11,036 nucleotides of DNA. Source: Chitinophaga pinensis (lineage in GTDB: Bacteria; Bacteroidota; Bacteroidia; Flavobacteriales_D; Crocinitomicaceae). The notes beneath the pieces are model-generated. The model had not been told where the DNA came from. It saw only the letters and a program-made list of their open reading frames with translations, and did no database searches. Of the stretch, positions 5,754 to 11,036 are shown piece by piece. How positions within the stretch are numbered: the first letter of the stretch is position 1; each line of letters begins with the position of its first letter. Where the stretch lies: the NCBI GenBank assembly GCA_945870115.1, contig CAMBRH010000097.1:1-11036 (forward strand), read 5' to 3'. The translations under genes and the position numbers were made by a program.

Positions 5754-8045
5754 ATGCCCCACACAAAAGAACCTGCCGAAATTGTAAAAGATTTCATCAA
5801 TCAAACCAAACAATCAATTTTTTTAACTGGAAAAGCTGGAACTGGAAAAACCACTTTATTGACCGAGATTATTCGATCAACTCATAAGCAAACAGTTGTT
5901 GTTGCTCCTACAGGAATTGCGGCTTTAAACGCTGGTGGAGTTACAATTCATTCCATGTTTCAATTGCCATTTTCTGCTTTTGTTCCAGATTTTGGAAATG
6001 TTCAAAGTTCTTCTGATCGCTTCAAAATTGAAACGAAAGATACCTTGATGCGTCATTTTAGTTTTAATACGAAACGAAAAAAATTACTTCAAAACTTAGA
6101 ATTACTGATTATTGATGAAGTTAGTATGCTGCGGGCAGATCTATTAGATGCTATTGACTGGGTTTTGAGAAATATTCGCAAGAAAAACGAAGCTTTTGGT
6201 GGAGTTCAAGTTTTATTTATTGGAGATTTAATGCAACTTCCTCCAATCGTTAAAAACGAAGAATGGAGCATTTTATGTAAATATTACAGCGGAATTTTCT
6301 TTTTTAATTCAAAAGTATTACAAGAAAAACCTCCAATTTACATTGAATTAGAAAAAATTTACCGTCAAGACGATGAAGACTTTATTCGCATTTTAAATAA
6401 TTTAAGAAACAATCAAATTTCAAGTGCTGATACCGATATTTTAAACAAACAATTAAATCCAAGTTTTGATTCACGTCAAAATTTTGGTTATATCACTTTA
6501 ACAACACACAATTACAAAGCTGACCAAATTAATAAGCAAGAATTAGATCATTTGACTGAAAAATCTGAAATTTATCAGTCAGAAGTTACAGGAGATTTTC
6601 CTCCACACTTATTTCCTTTAGACACCAATTTAGAATTAAAAGTTGGTGCGCAAGTAATGTTTATTAAAAATGATTTATCAGCTGAAAAATTGTTTTTTAA
6701 CGGAAAAATGGGCGTTGTGAAGTCTATTTCTCAAAATGAAATTTTTGTAGAATTTCCTGAGGAGAAAAAAACCATTGAAGTGGATAAATACGAATGGGAA
6801 AATATTCGCTACACCGTTGATGAAAATACCAAAGAAATTAATGACGAGGTGATTGGAACTTTTGTGCAATATCCTTTAAAATTAGCTTGGGCAATTACTG
6901 TGCATAAAAGTCAAGGCTTAACTTTTGACAAAGCAATTTTGGATGTTTCTGATGCTTTTGCTCCAGGGCAAGCTTATGTTGCACTTTCTCGTTTACGTAG
7001 TTTGAAAGGCTTGGTTTTACTGAAACCTTTCACAACAACATCTATGCGAAGTGACAAAAACGTAATTGATTACGCCCAAAATAAAAGCAATAAAGAAACA
7101 TTATCTGATAAGTTAAATAGTGAAACAAAAAATTATTTGTTAGAGCAGTTAAGTCAAGCCTTTGATTTGAATAATTTAATTTCTTCTTGGAGAATTCATA
7201 CAACGTCTTATATTTCTTCACCCTTAAAAGGAGAAAAAATGAAGCATCAAGATTGGGCAGTTCATCAAGCTAAAAAAGTGGAAGGTTTGGGAGAACCGGC
7301 CATGAAATTTACGAATCAATTAACACGAATATTATTAGATCCGGCTTTTGATATTGCTTTTCTAAAAGAAAGAATCGATGCTGCTTACGAATATTTTTAC
7401 AAGACATTGGATGAAATTTTATTCACTACTTTAAAAAAGATTGAAGAAATAAAACGTAAGCCAAAAATCAAAACTTATTTGGATGAATTAATTGAAATCG
7501 ATGAAATTCAAACGGATGTCATTTTAAATTTGAAGAAAGTTCGCTTAATGTTAGAAGCAATTATTTTAGAAAAACCAATTCAAAAAGATCAAATTTGGAA
7601 CGATGAGTTAAAATTATATAAATTCACGAAATTAACTTTAGCGAAACAAGATGTTCGTCAAAACATGAGTTTACTTGATTTGGAAGAAGAACAAGATTAC
7701 GAAGAAGAGATAGTTCTCAAAAAAGCGAAAGGCACTAAAAAAGCAAAAGTTGAAAAAATTCCTACGGCTGAAATTACATTAAATATGTTTATAGCTGGGA
7801 AATCGATTAGTGAAATTGCCAAAGAAAGGTTATTGTCAGAAAGTACTATTTTTAGCCATGCTGGACAATTAGTAAAAGCTGAAAAACTAGAATTAAATCA
7901 AATTTTAGCAGAAGAAAAAATCGCCGAATTAGTTGAAGCATTTAAAGATTTTAATGGTGAATCTGTTACTCCAATTAAAGAAAAATATGGAGATAAATTT
8001 TCCTGGGATGAATTGAGAATCTATCGATTGAGTTTGTTGAAATAA
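5754..8045 (+). CDS. Pif1/RecD-like helicase with C-terminal helix-turn-helix
   Basis: This 763-residue protein is a superfamily 1B DNA helicase, expected to unwind DNA 5' to 3' using ATP in the cytoplasm. Motifs occur in order: Walker A GKAGTGKT (26-33), motif Ia PTGIAALNAGG with IHSMF (52-69), Walker B LLIIDEVSM (117-125), motif III GDLMQLPPI (157-165), YRQ (203-205), and the C-terminal helicase motifs VHKSQG (383-388) and QAYVALSR (406-413), the last carrying the arginine finger. Residues 430-660 are a helical, Lys/Glu-rich region without recognised motif. Residues about 672-725 look like the helix-turn-helix domain found at the C-terminus of RecQ helicases (LNMFIAGKSISEIA, then STIFSHAGQL). 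Homologues in Bacteroidota are usually annotated as AAA family ATPase or helicase with a helix-turn-helix domain. It has its own promoter and no operon partner. A role in G-quadruplex, replication-fork or recombination processing follows from the Pif1 family and is not shown here. Confidence 0.92.
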   Translation: MPHTKEPAEIVKDFINQTKQSIFLTGKAGTGKTTLLTEIIRSTHKQTVVVAPTGIAALNAGGVTIHSMFQLPFSAFVPDFGNVQSSSDRFKIETKDTLMRHFSFNTKRKKLLQNLELLIIDEVSMLRADLLDAIDWVLRNIRKKNEAFGGVQVLFIGDLMQLPPIVKNEEWSILCKYYSGIFFFNSKVLQEKPPIYIELEKIYRQDDEDFIRILNNLRNNQISSADTDILNKQLNPSFDSRQNFGYITLTTHNYKADQINKQELDHLTEKSEIYQSEVTGDFPPHLFPLDTNLELKVGAQVMFIKNDLSAEKLFFNGKMGVVKSISQNEIFVEFPEEKKTIEVDKYEWENIRYTVDENTKEINDEVIGTFVQYPLKLAWAITVHKSQGLTFDKAILDVSDAFAPGQAYVALSRLRSLKGLVLLKPFTTTSMRSDKNVIDYAQNKSNKETLSDKLNSETKNYLLEQLSQAFDLNNLISSWRIHTTSYISSPLKGEKMKHQDWAVHQAKKVEGLGEPAMKFTNQLTRILLDPAFDIAFLKERIDAAYEYFYKTLDEILFTTLKKIEEIKRKPKIKTYLDELIEIDEIQTDVILNLKKVRLMLEAIILEKPIQKDQIWNDELKLYKFTKLTLAKQDVRQNMSLLDLEEEQDYEEEIVLKKAKGTKKAKVEKIPTAEITLNMFIAGKSISEIAKERLLSESTIFSHAGQLVKAEKLELNQILAEEKIAELVEAFKDFNGESVTPIKEKYGDKFSWDELRIYRLSLLK

Positions 8046-8091
8046 ATTTTGAAAGACACACATAAAATAAGTCTAATTTCATAAATTTTTT

Positions 8092-8099
8092 TATATTTG
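8092..8099 (+). promoter_or_regulatory. -7 element before the small orphan gene
   Basis: TATATTTG is an exact match to TAnnTTTG and lies 26 bases before the ATG at 8126. No good TTG is found at the right distance upstream. It supports the reality of the short gene that follows and suggests that it is transcribed separately from the helicase. Confidence 0.55.
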
Positions 8100-8125
8100 T
8101 CAAAACAATAAAACCTACTTTTTGA

Positions 8126-8506
8126 ATGTTTGATGAAAGCAAATATTATCTTTTAGTTTTTTTCACTCTTTTTCTCTTTTATTTGGAGTGTGAAGATCAT
8201 AGGAATGATATTTATGTTGATAAGTACACACCAAAAAAAGAACTTGATTTCACATTAATTCAAAGAACTGACACACTAGTTAAACTAAAAAAAAATTGTT
8301 TTTTAAACATATTTCTTGATGATATAGCCGGAAAACAATCAATTTTAACCTTAAAAATCCAAGATTCGATTTTATTTAAAGATTATATTTTTAGTAAAAG
8401 TGTTATACGTTTTTCTTTTGAAGACAAAAAGTATCAATTAATTTGCAGAAAGCTAGATAATCTTATAATTGGATATGATGTCGGGTATTTTACCTTAAAA
8501 AAATGA
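8126..8506 (+). CDS. Small membrane-anchored or lipoprotein-like orphan protein
   Basis: I do not recognise this 126-residue protein. It has a hydrophobic N-terminal segment (about 7-20, YYLLVFFTLFLFYL) followed by Glu21-Cys22-Glu23. The segment is placed like a lipoprotein signal, but Glu just before the Cys departs from the usual small residue, so cleavage by lipoprotein signal peptidase is doubtful and it may stay as a membrane anchor. The rest is Lys/Asp-rich with alternating hydrophobic residues, probably a small beta-rich domain, ending in LDNLIIGYDVGYFTL (about 109-123), which resembles the C-terminus of other short exported proteins of flavobacteria. It starts 80 bases after the helicase stop, with an exact -7 element upstream, and is convergent with ychF. 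The very AT-rich sequence suggests an accessory gene. An immunity-type or envelope role would be a guess. Confidence 0.65.
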   Translation: MFDESKYYLLVFFTLFLFYLECEDHRNDIYVDKYTPKKELDFTLIQRTDTLVKLKKNCFLNIFLDDIAGKQSILTLKIQDSILFKDYIFSKSVIRFSFEDKKYQLICRKLDNLIIGYDVGYFTLKK

Positions 8507-8720
8507 AGTGCTTGCTAGGTTTTTAACACTTTCAGCCAAGGCTCATAGAAAACTTAAGATATAGCAAACAGATCCTAAATTGAAAACAAAAGAATCTCGT
8601 AATACTTAGTTTTTTAACACTAAGGAACTGGGAAAACTTATGCAGAAAGCAACAAATTTTTTTATTTAAAGAATAAAAGTGTTTGACTTTTTAGAAAAAA
8701 AAATTACATTTTAAAATTTC
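8507..8720. repeat. Gene-free stretch with degenerate tandem duplication
   Basis: These 214 bases separate two convergent genes. Words recur in the same order about 84-91 bases apart: TTTTTAACACT (8520-8530 and 8611-8621), AAAACTTA (8549-8556 and 8633-8640), and AGCAAACAGAT (8563-8573) against AGCAACAAAT (8648-8657). This is best read as an old duplication that has diverged. A weak hairpin CTTAG/CTAAG (8605-8609 with 8620-8624) surrounds the second TTTTTAACA. Near 8690-8720 there are A- and T-runs that could end transcription of ychF, but no strong GC-rich stem is present. I see no open frame worth calling. Confidence 0.5.
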
Positions 8721-9818
8721 TTACACATTAAATCTAAAGTGCATAATGTCACCATCTTGCACAATATATTCTTTACCTTCAACTTTAAATTTTCCTGCTT
8801 CTTTTACAGCTGCTTCCGATTTTAAAGTTGTGTAATCTTCATATTTCATAACTTCTGCACGAATAAATCCTTTTTCAAAATCTGTATGGATAACCGAAGC
8901 TGCTTGTGGAGCCGACATTCCTTTTGTGATTGTCCAAGCTCGAACTTCTTTTACGCCACAAGTGAAATATGTTTGTAATCTTAACAAAGAATAAGCTGAA
9001 CGGATCAAACGATTTACTCCTGGTTCTTCCAATCCTAATTCTTCTAAAAACATTTGACGCTCGTCATACGTTTCCAATTCGGTAATATCAGCTTCAATTT
9101 TTGCTCCAATAACTAAAACTTCTGCATTTTCATCTTTTACATTTTCACGAACTTGATCCACGTATTTGTTTCCATTTTTCACAGAAGATTCATCTACATT
9201 ACACAAGTATAAAACTGGTTTTGAAGTAATTAATTGTAATTTTGGAAGTATTTCAGCTTCTTTTTCATCAACTTCCATTGAACGAGCAGATTTTCCTTGC
9301 TCTAAATGTGCTTTCAATCTTATGCACAATTCATTTTCTCTTAAAATCTCTTTATCGTTAGATTTTAACATTTTAGCTAAGGCAGCAATTCTTTTTTCAA
9401 TCGTTTCAAAATCTTTCAATTGCAATTCAATGTCAATTACTTCTTTGTCGCGAATAGGATTTACTGAGCCATCAACATGTATGATATTTCCGTCATCAAA
9501 ACAACGAATTACATGAATAATAGCATCACATTCGCGGATATTTCCTAAAAATTGATTTCCTAAACCTTCTCCTTTTGATGCTCCTTTTACAAGTCCAGCA
9601 ATATCAACAATTTCCATCGTTGTTGGAACAACTCTCTCAGGATTTACTATAGATTCCAAAACTTGTAAACGTAAATCTGGAACTGAAATTGTACCTACAT
9701 TTGGTTCGATTGTACAAAAAGGAAAATTAGCAGATTGCGCTTTCGCATTCGACAAACAATTAAATAAAGTTGATTTTCCCACATTTGGTAAACCAACAAT
9801 TCCACATTTTAAAGCCAT
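8721..9818 (-). CDS. ychF: Redox-regulated ribosome-binding ATPase YchF
   Basis: YchF (OLA1 family) is a universally conserved P-loop ATPase of the Obg group that binds ribosomes and influences translation under stress. This protein has 365 residues, the usual length. The G1 motif GLPNVGKST is at 9-17, the G2 region PFCTIEPNVG at 33-42, and the G3 DIAGLVKGASKGEGLG at 72-87. The G4 position reads NVDE (207-210) instead of NKxD, the known departure that makes this family prefer ATP to GTP. Cys35 sits at the position described as redox-sensitive in the Escherichia coli protein. A coiled-coil insertion lies around 130-185, and the C-terminal TGS-like domain covers about 282-365, ending with the typical GDIMHFRFNV. 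It is transcribed alone from a promoter very close to its start, divergently from the DUF3817-coaD pair. Confidence 0.97.
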   Translation of the reverse strand: MALKCGIVGLPNVGKSTLFNCLSNAKAQSANFPFCTIEPNVGTISVPDLRLQVLESIVNPERVVPTTMEIVDIAGLVKGASKGEGLGNQFLGNIRECDAIIHVIRCFDDGNIIHVDGSVNPIRDKEVIDIELQLKDFETIEKRIAALAKMLKSNDKEILRENELCIRLKAHLEQGKSARSMEVDEKEAEILPKLQLITSKPVLYLCNVDESSVKNGNKYVDQVRENVKDENAEVLVIGAKIEADITELETYDERQMFLEELGLEEPGVNRLIRSAYSLLRLQTYFTCGVKEVRAWTITKGMSAPQAASVIHTDFEKGFIRAEVMKYEDYTTLKSEAAVKEAGKFKVEGKEYIVQDGDIMHFRFNV

Positions 9819-9832
9819 TGAAAATTTTTTTG

Positions 9833-9840
9833 CAAAGATA
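9833..9840 (-). promoter_or_regulatory. -7 element of the ychF promoter
   Basis: On the minus strand TATCTTTG matches TAnnTTTG exactly and lies 14 bases before the ychF ATG (9818), which implies a very short leader. No clear TTG at about -33 is seen. Confidence 0.65.
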
Positions 9841-9904
9841 AGAAAAGAAAGTGAATAAATTTAGAGAACAGAAATAGCGAACACTAAGTTTTGATAAAAA
9901 TAAC

Positions 9905-9912
9905 TATCTTTG
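9905..9912 (+). promoter_or_regulatory. -7 element before the DUF3817-coaD pair
   Basis: TATCTTTG matches TAnnTTTG exactly and lies 21 bases before the ATG at 9934. The alternative TTG start at 9910 falls inside this element and is therefore rejected. A TTG at 9891-9893 is too close to serve as the -33 element. Confidence 0.65.
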
Positions 9913-9933
9913 GACAGAAAAATAATTTATAAA

Positions 9934-10233
9934 ATGAATTTAAAAACGAGTTTTGGACTATTGCGACTTTGTGCAATTTTAGAAGGAATTTCCTATTTAT
10001 TATTTGCTCTGACTATGCCACTAAAATACATGTATGATATCAAAATGCCGAACAAAATCGTTGGTATGATTCACGGAGGCTTATTTATAGCTTACATACT
10101 TTTTGTTTTTATTGAAAGTCAGGAGAAAAAATGGTCTTTGAGTGAAAAATTTTGGAGCTATTTGGCTTCATTGTTACCATTTGCGACTTTTATAGTTGAC
10201 AAAAAAATATTCATGAAGCACCAAAACAAGTAA
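9934..10233 (+). CDS. DUF3817 family small integral membrane protein
   Basis: This is a 99-residue inner-membrane protein with three predicted membrane segments, at about 8-28, 42-60 and 72-87. Features of the DUF3817 family are visible: Arg11 and Glu17-Gly18 in the first segment, MPLKY (28-32) after it, VGMIHG (43-48) opening the second, and LPFATF (80-85) in the third. The conserved charged and His residues inside membrane segments suggest a transport or cofactor-binding role, but the family has no established function. The start is placed at the ATG at 9934; the frame is open a few codons further, but only through a TTG inside the promoter. The stop codon is 2 bases from the coaD start, so the two are very probably one transcript. 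Confidence 0.87.
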   Translation: MNLKTSFGLLRLCAILEGISYLLFALTMPLKYMYDIKMPNKIVGMIHGGLFIAYILFVFIESQEKKWSLSEKFWSYLASLLPFATFIVDKKIFMKHQNK

Positions 10234-10235
10234 AC

Positions 10236-10706
10236 ATGAAGAAAATTGCTGTTTTTCCAGGTTCATTTGATCCTTTCACTAAAGGACATGAAAATGTTGT
10301 GCACAAAGCCATGAATTTATTTGATGAAATCATTATTTCTATTGGCGTAAACTCTACAAAGTCAAGCTATTACTCTTTGGAATCAAGGAAAAAACATATT
10401 TTATCTTTATTTGAAAATAATCCAAAAATTAGTGTTCAATCTTATCAATCTTTAACCACAGAATTTTGCAAGGTAAATCAGGCAAATTATATTCTAAGAG
10501 GTTTAAGAGATGTGAAAGATTTTGAATATGAGCGATCCATTTCCCAAATGAATCATGCGCTTTCGCCTGAAATTGAAACGGTTTTTTTAATTACTGATCC
10601 AATTTTTAATCACTTAAATTCTTCTATCATTAGAGAAATTGCAAAAAATGGCGGGGTTATTGATAACTTTGTAACAAATGCCCAAATCCTCGTTACTACA
10701 TTGTAA
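10236..10706 (+). CDS. coaD: Phosphopantetheine adenylyltransferase (CoaD)
   Basis: CoaD catalyses the fourth step of coenzyme A synthesis, joining 4'-phosphopantetheine and ATP to form dephospho-CoA and pyrophosphate in the cytoplasm. The protein has 156 residues, close to the usual 155-165. The nucleotidyltransferase motif is complete: GSFDPFTKGH at 9-18, where the TKGH (15-18) is the T/HxGH signature. RGLRDVKDFEYE lies at 88-99 and forms part of the substrate and nucleotide site. SSIIREI (129-135) matches the second nucleotide-binding signature (S-S-x-[IV]-[RK]-E). The enzyme is normally a hexamer. It follows the DUF3817 gene by 2 bases and probably shares its promoter. Confidence 0.97.
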   Translation: MKKIAVFPGSFDPFTKGHENVVHKAMNLFDEIIISIGVNSTKSSYYSLESRKKHILSLFENNPKISVQSYQSLTTEFCKVNQANYILRGLRDVKDFEYERSISQMNHALSPEIETVFLITDPIFNHLNSSIIREIAKNGGVIDNFVTNAQILVTTL

Positions 10707-10707
10707 T

Positions 10708-10741
10708 TTGTTTTTAAATTTAGATTTCTTTGTTACATTTA
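10708..10741 (+). promoter_or_regulatory. Possible promoter of the gene at the right edge
   Basis: TACATTTA (10734-10741) resembles TAnnTTTG except at the last base. A TTG (10708-10710) lies 23 bases upstream, at the long limit of the usual spacing. The ATG is 33 bases after the -7 candidate. Read-through from coaD is an equally good explanation, since no terminator is visible between the genes. Confidence 0.3.
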
Positions 10742-10774
10742 GTTGAAAAAAATAGCATTCAAAATAATTATTAA

Positions 10775-11036
10775 ATGAAAAATATCCTTTTAATTTTTAC
10801 TTTTTCACTTCTAACTTTTATTGGTTTTAGTGAAAGCATGACGACAATTATCGGTTTTGCACCAAAATACATTGGAGAAAAAGTAGAAATTTATGCGATT
10901 GAAGATTATTTCTCGATGAAAGAAAAATTAATTGCAAGCGCTGTTGTAAAAGCTGATTCAACTTTTAAAGTGGTGTTTTTTAATGCTCAAACACAAAAAG
11001 TTATTATAAAATCAAAAAATAACAAAGGATTTATTT
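10775..11036 (+). CDS. Secreted protein, N-terminal part only (cut by window edge)
   Basis: The frame is open from the ATG to the window end, giving the first 87 residues of a longer protein. Residues 1-19 are a Sec signal peptide (MKNILLIFTFSLLTFIGFS). The mature part starts TTIIGFAPKYIGEKVEIYAI and continues with VKADSTFKVVF and KVIIKSKNNKGFI, an alternating beta pattern. It looks like the N-terminal beta domain common in periplasmic or outer-membrane-associated Bacteroidota proteins, in which a small-molecule or peptide-handling domain often follows. I cannot name the family from this piece. It begins 68 bases after coaD on the same strand. Confidence 0.8.
   Translation, partial: MKNILLIFTFSLLTFIGFSESMTTIIGFAPKYIGEKVEIYAIEDYFSMKEKLIASAVVKADSTFKVVFFNAQTQKVIIKSKNNKGFI

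Noticed and set aside
6678..6869. Minus-strand open frame of 63 codons.
   Set aside because: It is antisense to the helicase core and its composition is what the reverse of AT-rich coding DNA gives.
9166..9516. Plus-strand open frame of 116 codons.
   Set aside because: It is antisense to the conserved ychF gene; no promoter or recognisable protein feature.

Overview
The window looks like chromosomal DNA from a flavobacterium (Bacteroidota, Flavobacteriaceae; Flavobacterium or a close relative). The signs are strongly AT-rich DNA, a C-terminal type IX secretion (T9SS) type A sorting domain, short genes led by the Bacteroidota -7 promoter element TAnnTTTG, and few clear Shine-Dalgarno sequences. 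No tRNA, rRNA, CRISPR array, transposase or integrase was seen.

Left part, minus strand (about 1-5505): a three-gene surface/secretion cluster read from right to left. The first gene encodes a secreted protein with tail-fibre-like 36-39-residue repeats and a C-terminal domain common in Bacteroidota. The second encodes a small lipoprotein with a possible PKD-like domain. The third encodes a 1054-residue T9SS cargo protein of unknown function. One exact -7 element precedes the first gene. The second and third genes are 13 bases apart and probably co-translated. Two strong inverted-repeat elements sit just after the stop codons of the first and third genes, so they bracket the lipoprotein/T9SS pair. 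I infer that the three products act together at the cell surface. This is the best candidate in the window for an undescribed system, but its function cannot be read from sequence.

Middle (about 5466-8720): a divergent intergenic region, then a Pif1/RecD-like superfamily 1 helicase with a C-terminal helix-turn-helix domain of the type known from RecQ, then a short membrane-anchored or lipoprotein-like orphan with its own promoter. A 214-base intergenic stretch follows that contains a decayed tandem duplication.

Right part (8721-11036): housekeeping genes. ychF, a translation-associated ATPase, is on the minus strand. Divergent from it is an operon-like pair, a DUF3817 membrane protein and coaD (coenzyme A biosynthesis), 2 bases apart. 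A secreted protein gene, cut by the window edge, follows. ychF and the DUF3817 gene each have an exact TATCTTTG element close to the start codon.

Several start codons were placed downstream of the longest possible reading frame, because the longer frame began inside a promoter element or used GTG/TTG while an ATG with a good signal peptide or family N-terminus lay just inside.
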